A stretch of 64,000 bases of DNA from Ilex aquifolium (Eukaryota > Streptophyta > Magnoliopsida > Aquifoliales > Aquifoliaceae), in contig OX637394.1 in assembly GCA_951799425.1 (NCBI GenBank), positions 1,685,501-1,749,500 of the forward strand, given 5' to 3'. A program made the translations under genes and the position numbers. The notes beneath the pieces were generated by a model. It saw only the letters and a program-made list of their open reading frames with translations. It was not told the origin of the DNA and did no database searches. How positions within the stretch are numbered: position 1 is the stretch's first letter; every line of letters begins with the position of its first letter. Below are positions 1-11,084 of the stretch, piece by piece.

Positions 1-2074
1 GCTCATACGAAATATGGGCTACAGGGTAGTTTATGGCAGGAACTCTCTGGGAGACTTGTCTCATACCCCCTAGCTTAGAGGAATGACATCTAGTAAATTT
101 GACTCCCGCATTTGGAGGTTGTGCATCATAGATCGTGAACTTGGTTCCCAGAAAGTTAGATCTGTCAGAAAAGAAATATAGATGAAAATTTAGCCTGCCA
201 AATTGTGTAGAAGTAGACATGCCATGCACTAGCCAACTTGCCTCAACTTCCCAACGCAAGTGCTGCTTCCCTTTGACACGTCCTCAGCATTTAGAGAAAT
301 TATGTAATCTGTGAAAGCGGGACGTCGACACTTCCGTGCAACCAGAAGGAACTTCCCATCATCATGTGAAGCTGCCAAGAGATCAGATAATAAATAAGGT
401 AGGCAAACCAAGTATTTGCCTGCAGCCAGCTCAAAAAGAAGACAAGCCCACCCTTTTCTCCAGATATCCTACATAGGAATTCAGAACATGTATATCGAAC
501 TTCCTATCATATTGAAACTAGTATACCACGCTGATTGCAAGTATGATAAACAATAAGTTTTTAGAAATGGATAACACGAAAAAGCAAATTGCACACAGCT
601 ATACCACCAAAGAAACATGAATATATAGAGACTAAAAATAAATGATTGCATGATCACCTTGATTTAAACCAAGGTAAAGGCGATATGTTTGGGTGCTACG
701 GTTCCGTTTAATAAAACACTGCAGAAGAGAATCCCTTGGACCAGGCTGCAGGAAAAATGATCAGTAATCTTCAGTATGAGCTAGAAAAAATATCAAATAC
801 TTTGATGGACTGTAATCCCCCAACAAGAACATGCCAATGAAAAATATTCAACAAAATTCTTCCCCACAGAGAGCCATCAATCGACTTTAAACAGTGAACA
901 ATAACTGGGGGCAATTAAAAGACGGGAAGGTACATTATTTAAAACATAGGGGCCACAGGGAAAATTTCATTTCATTAAGGGGTGTGGCACTGTGGCTACA
1001 TAAGTAATTTCTAAAAATTAATGCAAATTCAAGAGGACCAAAAGGAAAATATTCCTCCTCAAGTGGGAATGAAATACCCAGCCTTAGCAAGAATCTCACT
1101 CCAAGGAAAGTGAGAGTTTTCTAGCAACAGTGTTCTAACATAGAGATGAGATAAAGTAAGAACCAAAATTCCCATTCAAAACATAGATTCTTTCCATACA
1201 AACATAGCCTTACTTCTGACGTATTCTTCAATTGAAAAGACAATACTTGTCTAAGAAGAGTAGACCCCTGGTTAAAACAGCCCGAAATCACCCTCTACTT
1301 ACTTCATGTCCCTCTCGCGAGGTGTAATTTTCATTTAATTTAATAAAATTAAACCCTCGTACCGTCGAGGTTCAACCAAAAAAGAAAAGTTACTTCATGT
1401 CCTCATGCCTAACATGGAGTGTTTGATGGAGCTCAACAACAAATTTAATTCATTTAATTTAATAAAATTACACCCTCGGTACCGACGAGGTTCAACCAAA
1501 AAAAAAAAACATACTTCATGTCCTCATGCCTAACATGGAGTGTTTGATGGAGCTCAACAACAAATGCTTCATCCTAATTGATTATAACCCTTAAAAATTA
1601 AGTTGAAGACATAATAAACACAATAGCAGACATCATCAACTTGCCAGAGGCCAAATAACAGCAACCATAATTGAAAAGCGAAAGGAAATTTAATCCCAAA
1701 AACTTGATACAACGAACCTGTTTCAAGGAGATCGGAAAAGTCAAATTGCCAGAAAGTTCCGGGATTTTCACGATTTCCCTCATAATTTCTCTCCAATTCC
1801 TACAAACACCAGCACAAGCAACCACATCCTTCCGAGGAGGCCAAGTACACTCAGACGCCTCTATCCTCATCAACACATCTCTCAAGAGCTCAGGAGGCAT
1901 ATTAGCCCAACAACTCTGCTTCAACACATCAACAGCCACCGAAGTATCCTGAACCACTCGGTGCGACCTCGACCTCGACCTCAACCCATAACTAAACTTT
2001 AGTTCAAACGGTTTTTTTCTGGAAATGCTCACAAAATCACCCTTCATGTCTTGAATTATACTCTTAAAAGACAT
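1..2074 (-). CDS. TLP3: Tubby-like F-box protein (TLP3-like), 5' part, truncated by window edge
   Basis: Exons on the minus strand: 2074-1718, 745-658, 371-242 and 161-1, continuing past the left edge. Exon 1 encodes 119 residues: a short N-terminus (MSFKSIIQDM...), an F-box at about residues 55-103 (MPPELLRDVLMRIE, then CAGVCRNWREI) and the linker FPISLKQ. Later exons begin the tubby domain (PGPRDSLLQCFIKRN, ARKCRRPAFTDYIISLNAED, then SNFLGTKFTIYDAQPP). From family knowledge, the tubby domain binds PtdIns(4,5)P2 through a conserved Lys/Arg pair (the RKCRR segment fits) and tethers the protein to the plasma membrane; the F-box contacts SKP1/ASK proteins, and TLPs act in ABA, stress and pathogen responses. 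Intron 3 (241-162) has a GC donor in the context AG|GCAAGT. The C-terminal half of the tubby domain lies outside the window. The closest family member I recall is Arabidopsis TLP3. Confidence 0.93.
1301..1566. repeat. Tandem duplication of about 121 bp in TLP intron 1
   Basis: Two adjacent copies hold the same pair of blocks: an AT-rich block ending in ACCCTCGGTACCGACGAGG-like sequence plus an A-run (about 1331-1385 and 1452-1510), then a block starting ACTTCATGTCCTCATGCC (about 1393-1445 and 1514-1566). It lies wholly within intron 1 (1717-746). Confidence 0.7.
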
Positions 2075-4381
2075 TTTCTCACTTACCCATCAAACTGAAT
2101 TGCATTTATCCCGGAAAGCCCAATTCCTCTAACTTTCTATCAGACCCACATTTACAATGAGCTTCAAATGATATATTGAGCCATAAATAGAAGCTAAGAA
2201 GGGCTAATCAAGAATACCCACAAGTTCTTAAGGTAGAATCATACTTCGACAACAAAAAATGCGAAATAATTACCTCGAATTATTTTCAAACAAGGCCACA
2301 ACCAAATACAATGTTCCTCCAAATAAGGGATGATACAAAGAACCACACCAGAAAATCGACCAATCTGAGATCCACATCACCACTATTCAACAAAAATCAA
2401 AGTGCAAACCAACAAAATCAACATCACGACGACAAGCCATCATGAATCCATAGTTCAGTAGATCTATCCTTCAAGAGATTACAAAACCTATTTCAAATTA
2501 CAATAGCATCCAACTGATCATTTGTCGAACAAGTCGACATAGCTTGAAAAGTGTAGATCAAATGCTTTTCTGATGTAAGAAAGATTCGATTTTCAGATTA
2601 GGAGTTGGAGACCATTTCGATTAAAGCTAGAGAAGGAATGTGTAAACAAAGATTAAGGATTGGGGAGGGGTTTGTTGCGATCTGATCGTCAGTTTCTCAT
2701 TAGGATTGACAGAGAGTGTAGTTAATGGCCTTATCCGATTGGATGTTTGTGTAATAACATCTGGATTCGGGTCCGAGTGTGGACAGGCCAGCAGGATCTG
2801 GGTCCAGAAATGGACGGCATTGGGCCTGTGGGTCACAACTGGACAGGCTTTTGTCCAGGCTCACTGTTATAGATATGGAGAAGTCTTGTATCTTATCTTA
2901 TCTTTGTTTAGACAATCATGAACCTAACTAAAGGTTTTTTTTTTTAAGAGATTTCCCTAACCTTTCAGAAGGTATTCTGTAATCGAGAAATATTCTAATC
3001 AAAAGTTCTTTGAATTCATTGTAGTAATGCAAATTTTGAATATACAAAGGTAGCAAGTGACAATCATGAGCTACAGAGGCAGAGCCAGGTTTCTAGTTAA
3101 GGGAGGGCCAAAATGTGAATTAGAAATATATCATGTCACAGGAAGAAAGAAAAAAAAAGATTAGGGTCATTTATAGTGACAAAATTAAGGGGGCAATACA
3201 TCAAATTGAACAAAGTTATGCTTTTTTCACACTTTACATACAAAGCCTATCCCAAGTCAATGGGGGTACTGTTTTTTGAGAACATTAAGCTCTGTGATGA
3301 TGCATGGAGCGTGATGCTCCAAAAACGATATCGTATCACAAACCGTCGGTTTGTAATTGCCATGGGGTCAACCCATGATAGTGCGTGTTGTTGGTCATTG
3401 GCATAATGATGAATGGACCTGAATGCAGAGTAGAGTAGCCCGTGGTCCATCACTATTGTGCACATTTGCATTTACTTTTCATAAGTGCCTTGAGAGTGTT
3501 CTACACACCCTCTAGAAGCATTCTTTCATAGCCTAATAATGTACTGGACCCCTGAATCTAGCTTAAATATAAAAAAAGGTGGGTACCTTAAGCACCAGGT
3601 ATGGGTAGTTTTATGCGTAGGACCAAGTCACTTTCCGTTCCAGTTCACGATACCTAATTATGTATTCATCAAAAAATCGTTCCTTAAAGTACCTTGAAAG
3701 TGTTAGTGCCTTGAAAGTGTTACTGCTCTTGCTCTGAATTTGATGTAGTATTAAAATACGTGCTATTAGTTCAATCTTAATTACCACAAAAAAACAAAAA
3801 AAAATTTAGTTCAATCTTCTTCAATCTCTCTCGTCATATGTTTTAGTTATCATTTCTCACTCCATATCATCATATGCATTTGTAAAGATTTTGATTCTAG
3901 AAATGTATTCATAACTAAGGGTAACTCGTATCTGAAAATACGGTGCAATGTGAATGATTATAAAGGAGATGTTGGTGGCCGTTAGATGAGTCTATTTGAA
4001 ATCGTCAGATAAACTTATTAAAATGTACCTTATTTTATATTATAGATATTTCAGGTTGTTGTGGTAGCCGTTAGATGAGTGATTACTTATTAGGTTCTGC
4101 TTTTCTCTGGTATCTGATCTCCAAACGCCAAACGGAGAGGAAAAAAGACTTAAAATGCTGCTTCAAAAGCTATTGCTTTAAGAATGAAGACAAAATACCA
4201 AAAGAAAGTCTGCTGAAAGTAACAATTTTTTTTTGTTGTAATTTTACTATATTTTCAGTACACAAATCAGAACAATGTCATACAGGTCAGAAACCTAATA
4301 CCGCAATAACATAAAATTACAACAATAATTGGAGAGTTTCCCACAAACAATACCTCACACATGACAAAGCTGCAAGAACCT
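2075..4381. other. Intergenic: upstream of the TLP gene, downstream of the AGP gene
   Basis: Both flanking genes point left, so this holds the TLP promoter and 5' UTR on the right side of its ATG and the AGP 3' flank. I see no open frame with family resemblance. A near-direct repeat containing GCCGTTAGATGAGT occurs at about 3978 and 4066; the same motif is common inside MITEs, so this is probably a transposon remnant. Confidence 0.4.
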
Positions 4382-4783
4382 TTACACATCAGAAAACTGA
4401 ATTAACCAAAACCCTAGCAAACCCAAAACCATCACTAAACTTAGAGTCTCAGATACATTCCGAGGAATTGCTGAGGAAGCTGGCAGAGATCCAGATGGTG
4501 AAAAGGCCATAAATGGCCCAGGAGCAACCATTGCATCGGGATTCGGAGGGCTGGGGCTTGAAGGAATGATGGGCACTGAGGACTGAGATGGAGAGAGCCC
4601 TGAACCACCAGGTGAAGGAAAGAGAGGACTAATGTCCGGAGATAATGTTGGTGGAGACGATAGAGGAGCCTCTGGCAGCAATGCTGGCGCTGCTGAGATG
4701 GTAGAGGTTGGCAAATTTAGCTGATAAGATGGACAGGGCATGAATGTCATAACCAATACCAAGAGAAATTTAATGGACTCCAT
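4382..4783 (-). CDS. Classical arabinogalactan protein (AGP25/26/27-like), GPI-anchored
   Basis: Single exon, 133 codons plus stop. The ATG at 4783 is preferred over an in-frame ATG at 4888 because it starts directly with a signal peptide (MESIKFLLVLVMTFMPCPSY). The mature part is rich in Pro, Ser, Ala and Thr with dispersed SP, AP and TP dipeptides (SAAPALLPEAPLSSPP, SLSPSQSSVPIIPSSPSPP), the pattern that directs Hyp-arabinogalactan addition. The C-terminus ends in a hydrophobic stretch (LSLVMVLGLLGFWLIQF), as expected of a GPI-anchor signal. The protein would sit on the outer face of the plasma membrane and cell wall. Upstream of the chosen start a CT/CCCCCT-rich tract, probably 5' UTR, gives a run of prolines if translated, which also argues against the longer start. 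The subgroup assignment is by overall resemblance. Confidence 0.85.
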   Translation of the reverse strand: MESIKFLLVLVMTFMPCPSYQLNLPTSTISAAPALLPEAPLSSPPTLSPDISPLFPSPGGSGLSPSQSSVPIIPSSPSPPNPDAMVAPGPFMAFSPSGSLPASSAIPRNVSETLSLVMVLGLLGFWLIQFSDV

Positions 4784-5121
4784 TAAATGATTGCAAAAAT
4801 CAATGCTGCAATCAATGTCTTTTTGGCTGGGAGAGAGAGAAGGAGGGGGAGGGGGAGGGGGAGAATGAGAGACTATGAGAGGCCGCATGATTGAAGGATT
4901 AAAAGGACTGAGAGAGCAGTTATGGTGGGGACAGAAGGATAGGTGGCCAACGGTGGTTGGCGAGTGTTTCTGATATACAGGTTGGCAGGTTTGCTAAGTG
5001 ACAAGATTGATTATTTGAAAATGTTCTGGAACACATGAAAGATGAATAGGTGCTTGTGTCCTTTTCCCTTGAGGTTGTTGGCTGCAAATTCATCTCCCGT
5101 GAAATTCTTTTTGTGTTCTTG
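4784..5121. other. Promoter and 5' UTR region of the AGP gene
   Basis: Minus-strand upstream sequence of the AGP. A purine-rich tract at about 4830-4875 (CT-rich on the coding strand) is likely 5' UTR. No clear TATA box was identified. Confidence 0.4.
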
Positions 5122-5132
5122 GAGCCTATTCT

Positions 5133-5426
5133 TTTTTTTTTTTTTTTTGCTTTCGAAAAAAAAAAGGTGAGAAAAAAGGAGAACGCTCAGACACTATTTT
5201 ATAAATTTTTATTAGTAGGATTATGAGATTTTTGATCACGTCTATTACTCTTCTTGAGAACGAACTTAATTAGATTAGTATAGCGGTCAATCACCAAACC
5301 CTTTTTTGAATTAGGGAGCATCACCAAACCCTAATGTAGACTTTAAGATTCGAATCTCTAACTACAAAGTAAAAAATTCGATCAATACCACATTAGACCA
5401 CCCTAGTTGTTGGTTATTACTTATTA
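5133..5426 (-). mobile_element. tRNA-derived SINE, minus orientation
   Basis: A T-run at about 5132-5148 is the poly(A) tail of a minus-strand element. The direct repeat GAGCCTATTCT flanks it at 5122-5132 and 5427-5437 (11 bp TSD). Read on the minus strand, its head contains an A-box-like TGGTCTAATGTGG and a B-box-like AGATTCGAATCT, the two parts of an internal RNA polymerase III promoter. It encodes no protein; mobilisation would depend on LINE enzymes. Confidence 0.75.
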
Positions 5427-5799
5427 GAGCCTATTCTAAATTGCATGTGAGAGACTCCATGAATAAGGGTATTTTTGGCCTTATTTATCTGAATGAAGGG
5501 AGCCAGAAATTCAAAGGTTCAGTTGAATTGCACATGGTAGGTGCCAATGTTACTGGGTGTCTTCTTTTTTTTTCTTCCTCTTTTACTTGGGTGTGTCATA
5601 GGTAGATTAAATAACACCTTTGAAATTATAATATTTCTTTACTAGTCTTACCTTATTACTTATGGTTTTAAACTAGATGCTTTATAGGTAGTTATGGATT
5701 TGTAATTTGATTTCCCTTTTATTGATATTGATGCTGTACTTGTTCTATCTGTCAATTTGGTTTTGAAATTCCACCTATATTATTGAGTTACTTGTCTTC

Positions 5800-6095
5800 T
5801 TCTTTTTTTCCCCTTCTGGAAAAGGGTCCGGGGATGACTAGCGTGGAAATCTTGAGCGTAATCATAGAAGTTCGAACTCGTTGAGGTAGTCTTCCAGAAG
5901 GGCCTAAACGGTGGACTTTGCAAGGACTCCTGAAAAACGATTAGACTCATAGCTTGATTCCAAGTCCCACCAAACTGTTAGAAGCAAGTCAATAGTCTAT
6001 TCTCTTCGAATCGAACATTGATAATCATTTACAAGATAACTCTTATAGGGGGCGTTATCTTGCCACTAAACCACCAAACTCGATGATAAATTATT
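5800..6095 (-). mobile_element. Probable tRNA-derived SINE, minus orientation
   Basis: A short T-run at the left end, and TTGTCTTC at both flanks (5792-5799 and 6096-6103; 8 bp TSD). The minus-strand head reads GGTTTAGTGGCAAGATAACG, an A-box-like segment, followed by GTTCGATTCGAAG, a B-box-like segment. It differs in sequence from the SINE at 5133-5426. Confidence 0.6.
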
Positions 6096-6346
6096 TTGTC
6101 TTCGTAATCTGAACTTCCTGCTAAAATCGTTGCCCATTTTGTTTTTCAAAAAACCATAACACCCTTTGCCCCAAAAAAAAAAAATTAAATAAAAGGCAAG
6201 CCCATGAGGAGGCAAAGAGTTTTAGAAATTTTGGGCTAGGAGGGTCGACATCGTCCCAACCCAATGGCACACTTGTAATGAAAGAATTGAGGCCTGTTAA
6301 TAATCTTCAACTTCTGAGGTTTCGCTACGATTTAGCAATAATTTTT

Positions 6347-6496
6347 GAGTAATGTTATGTGCACCAAAAATATACATAAAAAATTGCATCAAATCACTTG
6401 CAATCGTTAGATCAGTGGGCCACATTAGTAATTCAACGACTACAGTTAATTTGGTGTAAGTTTGGGTGCAAAAATTTAGTGCACATAGAATTATTT
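6347..6496. mobile_element. MITE, Mutator-like, 150 bp
   Basis: Perfect 9 bp TSD ATAATTTTT at 6338-6346 and 6497-6505. Terminal inverted repeats start GAGTAATGTTATGTGCAC at the left; the right arm, reverse-complemented, reads AAATAATTCTATGTGCAC. Too short to code. The TIR core TAATGTTATGT resembles those of the MITEs at 9714-9896 and 13583-13754. Confidence 0.75.
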
Positions 6497-6914
6497 ATAA
6501 TTTTTCTGTGGACTTCTGAAAAATTATTTAATGTAGCTTGACAAGAAAATTTTGAGTCATGGGTACAATACAGAATCTTGCTATTTAGATTTAATTTGTT
6601 GATCTAATAATGTAATTTTAGTAAAACTATTAGATCAATACTAAATTTAAATACTTGATGGGCATACATTCAATCCAAAAGTCGTAAGAAATTAAATCAA
6701 TATATATGACGCGTTAAAAGAACGGGCAAGTGTCCTGCATTGGCCCAACTTGTTAGGGATCAGGGTGAGCCAGGGCCCAAAGCATCATGTCTTTTGTTAA
6801 CAGTAAGCCAGGCGATAGCCACCATGACCAGCCAGCCCACCTTGATCAGCCTGCCCCCCTTAACCCACTAGATTTTCGGGTTGGACAGCAGAGAAAAGAC
6901 TAATGCCCTGTTTA

Positions 6915-7337
6915 GCGGGAGTGAAAATTGGGCAAATGGAAAAATGAGATGGAAAATGGGAGGAAAAAAAAAGGCGAGTAGGGAAAAGTGGGTGGAAAGA
7001 AAAAGTAGACGGAAAGATTTTTCTCTAGGCCCACTATTTTTTATCAGGAGTGAAAATTAGGCGAATGGAAAAGTGAGAATAGAAAATGGGAGGAAAAAAA
7101 GTATTTTTTATTGTTTGGCAATTATGAAAAAATGGATAGAAAGAAAAAGTAAAGGGGTTTTTGGAAGCCGGTACACCTAATTAGAGTTATTTGGCAAAAA
7201 GTACACATTAAAAAATGTCTTATTCAAAGACCTAAATACCCCCTTTAGGGTCATTTAATTCAAAATCTCTTATCTTTAATGCACTTTGATTCATGTGTAC
7301 TAACAATTCAAAATATCTTATATTTAATGCACTTTGA

Positions 7338-7375
<38 letters not shown>

Positions 7376-8098
7376 TTTATATACGTATACATACATATTT
7401 ATATATATATATAAATTATATATGTGTGTGTGTATATATATATAAATATGAGAACTTTAATATTCTATATTTGTATGTCCTCTCTTGATTCATGCGAATT
7501 TTTTTTGGAAAGTGATTTTGTTTGTAAATTATATTTAATGCACCTTGATTCATGCGTTTTTTTTTTTTTGAAAGTGGTTTTATTTTCAAATTAATTTAAT
7601 ATCCGGAATCGTGTAATAGTGTAACAATAACAGTGTAACAATAAAAGTGTAACAGTGTAACAATAACAGTATAACAAGCTATATACACAAAATATTGTAC
7701 TATTACATTTTGTTAAACATATATTTGCACATAATTTCATTCAAAACAGTCCATCTCCGTTTATAATTTATTACCACATGTACAAAGTGTAACAATAAAA
7801 GTGTAATAGTGTAACAATAACTGTTACACTGTTATTGGTACACTGTTACACTTTTATTGTTACACTGTTATTGTTACACTATTATACTATTTCGGATATT
7901 AAATTAATTTGAAAATAAAATTACTTTCCAAAAAAAAACCGCATGAATAAAGGTGTATTAAATATAATTTGAAAATAAAATCACTTTCCAAAAAAAATTC
8001 GCATGAATCAAGGGAGGATATACAAAAATAGAATATTAAAGTTCTAAAAAAAATTCGCATGAATCAAGAGAGGATATACAAATATAGAATATTAAACT

Positions 8099-8150
<52 letters not shown>

Positions 8151-8342
8151 GAATTTATATATGTATATGTGTGTACGAATATATATATATATATACACAC
8201 GAATTTATATATGTGTGTATATATATATATATAAATTATATACGTATATATACATATATACGAATTTATACACATATATACGAATTTATATATATATATA
8301 AAAATTATATACATATATATACATATATATACATATATACGA

Positions 8343-8404
<62 letters not shown>

Positions 8405-8800
8405 TATATGTGTATATATATATAAAAAATCGTGTATATATATATGTGTGTGTGTGTATGTATATACTTGTTTGAATTTGTATATATATTCAAACAAGTA
8501 TAGACACGAATTTAATGCACCACTTTCCCATAAAAGTAGGAGATGTTTAATGCACCACTTTCCAAAGAAAATACACATGGATCAATGGAGGACAAAAATG
8601 TCACAAAAAAATCAATAAAATTCAAATAATGTACTTAGATACAAATAAGTATCAAAATTAAAGACTTAATTACCCAACATTTTTTTCTGTGTACTTTTTT
8701 ACAATTAAGTCTAATTTGGTGTACCCCCTTCCAATTTCCCCAAAAGTAAATGGAAAGAGTTTCCTCTAAGCCCACTATTTTTTATCCGCCCACATGTGGG
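6915..8800. repeat. Pair of direct repeats of about 127 bp, the second split by a transposon
   Basis: A block beginning GAGTGAAAATTGGGCAAATG (about 6920) recurs as GAGTGAAAATTAGGCGAATG (about 7047). Both are followed by GGAGGAAAAAAA and then by TCTAGGCCCACTATTTTTTA-like sequence. In the second copy this last part lies beyond the insertion at 7154-8741 and reappears at about 8765. Confidence 0.6.
7154..8741. mobile_element. 1.6 kb foldback element, Mutator-like 9 bp TSD, TA-rich core
   Basis: Nine-base TSD AAAAGTAAA at 7145-7153 and 8742-8750. The left end reads GGGGTTTTTGGAAGCCGGTA; the right end, reverse-complemented, reads GGGGAAATTGGAAGGGGGTA. The arms pair over most of the length: for example GGAAAGTGATTTTGTTTG near 7510 pairs with sequence near 7985, and the GTGTAACAATAACAGTGTAAC repeats near 7615-7670 pair with those at 7820-7890. 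The core contains (TA)n tracts at about 7341-7372, 8103-8147 and 8350-8402. Open frames across the TA tracts are low complexity and not genes. Confidence 0.75.
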
Positions 8801-9531
8801 CGGAAAATAAGAGAGAATGGTTAACTCTGAAAAGGTTATTACATTAATTTACATTTATACCCTTATGAATTGCATATTCTTCATCAACTGCCATGTAAGT
8901 GCAATTTGTATAAGGACTCAATTAAGTTTTGGGCGAAAAATCAATCTTGCGGGAGTAATTTTTGGCTATTGGATCACTTATAATTTTTTTATAAATGATT
9001 TGAACCGTGAAAGATATAAATTATTTTTTATGTCTTGAAGGATTAAACTCGTTTGATTGTCATATTGACTAAAAAAAGGGGGGTTGAATTAATAACTTTG
9101 TATAAATTGATAAAATATAAGATTGAATAGAAGATAAAAATATTTTGTATTCTATCTTACGTTTTGTATGACATCGAGTTAAGATCCAGATAACAATTAT
9201 CTTATCTAATCTTACATTTGTTTAGTCATGAATCTCGTGGTATTAGTATAACATTGACTAAAATACCAGTAATTTGAACTAATCTAATTTTTTGTACTAT
9301 TTTTTTACTAGAATTTATATAATCATAAATTTATAGTAAATTCAAACAATCAATAACCAAAAAAATTACTTTACTTGGTTGATGATGGATAAAAGATGGA
9401 AAGGATCTCTACCGAGCGAAGGGGATGAATTTTTGTGGAGAACAAAAGTAGAGATAAGAGAAGAGAAATGAAATAATGAAAAGGTTGTTCTGAGGAGAGA
9501 CATGAATTGTGTGGGTTACACTAGTTTTGGG

Positions 9532-10741
9532 CAGTGTTATTAAAATGGGACCGGACCGGTCGGTTGGACCGTGAATCGGTACTTAAAACGGTCCGGTTCT
9601 ATAGTTAGACCGCATAAGGAAGTAAACCGCCTAGAAACTGTTAAACCGGGCGGTTTGAATTTCAGGGGTTCTATATAAAAAAAAAAAATCTTTTTTTGGG
9701 GTCATTTGCCCTACAGTAATGCTATGTTGACCAAATTTTGGGACCAAATTAAGAGCCCAAATGACATGACAACATATTATTTGAAGTCTTTATTGAGGCT
9801 CAAATGACATAGCACCAAATAAAAAAATCCAAGTCAACTGTCATGTCATTTGGGCTCTTAATTTGATCCCAAAATTTGGTCAGTCTAACATTACTGTTTG
9901 CCCTAAATCGATTATTGATTTTTTGCTCCTTCACAGCTCAATGGCCACAGAGGCGACCACCCATCACCCACCCACCAGTCAGGCGACCGCTTAGGCGAAG
10001 AAGAGAAGGCCAGAGGCGACCACTCAGCTGGTCTGGTTTATCGCTCCTTCCTCTGGTTTTTTCTCTTCCTTTGGTTTATTTTCCTCTAGTTTCTTTTCTC
10101 TAGTTGAATTTGAGTGAAGATTGGGGAGTTTAGGACCTCCACCATTTGGTTCATGTGTTTTAGAGAGGCTGATAATGTTGATGATCGTTTGGCAAACCAA
10201 GTAGTGCTGGTCGAAGAATCTTTTGATTATTCGGTTGATTTACGGCTGCCTTGTGAAGTGCGACTGACTTTGCTGCAAGATATGAGGGGTTTGCCTTTTC
10301 TGAGAAAAAGACGGAGATTGTTGTTTGATGATAAAGGTTGATTTGTTATAAAGGGTGTTATTTTGCTGTGGCTTGCTGGTTCTCTGTTAAGAGTGGTTTG
10401 AGTGGTTGCTTATGCTGGCTTGGAGTTGCTGAACTTGTGTTGGGTTTTTGTTATGTAAAGGCTGTGTTGCCTGTTTTGTTTCTTGTATTTTTGTCTTTGG
10501 AGTTGCTGAACTTGAAAATATTTTGTTTTTATCTCTTTTTTAATCTGCTTAATACTTAATTTTATGAGCAAATTACATTGTGGACATATTTCATATTTTT
10601 TAGCTAAATTATTATTTTTTTTAATTTTTTTAATTTTTTATTATATGACCGGTCCGACCAATTGACCCAACGGTTGAACCAATAAACCATTGACCCAGTC
10701 ACCTTACCGATTTGATGGTCGGTCCGGTTCTGATAACATTG
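9532..10741. mobile_element. Non-autonomous hAT-like element, 1.2 kb
   Basis: The left end is CAGTGTTATTAAAATGGGAC; the right end, reverse-complemented, is CAATGTTATCAGAACCGGAC. The flanking 8-mers GTTTTGGG (9524-9531) and GTTTTGAG (10742-10749) differ at one position, consistent with an aged 8 bp hAT TSD. Both subterminal regions are rich in GGTCCGGTY motifs. The interior encodes nothing resembling a transposase, and a separate MITE is nested at 9714-9896. Confidence 0.7.
9714..9896. mobile_element. MITE, Mutator-like, 183 bp, nested in the hAT-like element
   Basis: Perfect 9 bp TSD TTTGCCCTA at 9705-9713 and 9897-9905. The long TIRs begin CAGTAATGCTATGTTGACC on the left and CAGTAATGTTAGACTGACC on the right (reverse complement). 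The arms pair for about 60 bp, including GAGCCCAAATGACATGACA. Its position inside 9532-10741 shows that it inserted later. Confidence 0.82.
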
Positions 10742-11084
10742 GTTTTGAGGATAAAATAGTAAAATAATAACATAATACTTTTAGAATGGATTATATTACC
10801 ATCTCCTAGGTAGTATTAAAATTGGCTTAATAGCATATTAAAAATATATATATAATAAAGTAACTTACAATTCAAATTTCAAAAGATAAATAAAATGACT
10901 TTTACTTTTCACGATTCAGATCACTTTAAATTTTACTTTAAAGTTAATCTAACGGCTAATATTAACACTCTAAATTAAATAGGAAAAATAGGCCCCCAAG
11001 TGTGTATTTGAAGTGACTTTTTAAAAGTACTTCTAGATATTATTTCTCATAAGTACTTTACAAAAAAAAAAGGGGGTTTGAAAC

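Noticed and set aside
4784-4888. Longer N-terminus for the AGP from an upstream ATG
   Set aside because: It would place a polyproline stretch before the signal peptide and block secretion; the tract is better read as leader.
8036-8578. Tyr/Ile-rich open frames
   Set aside because: They are translations of TA microsatellites in the foldback element.
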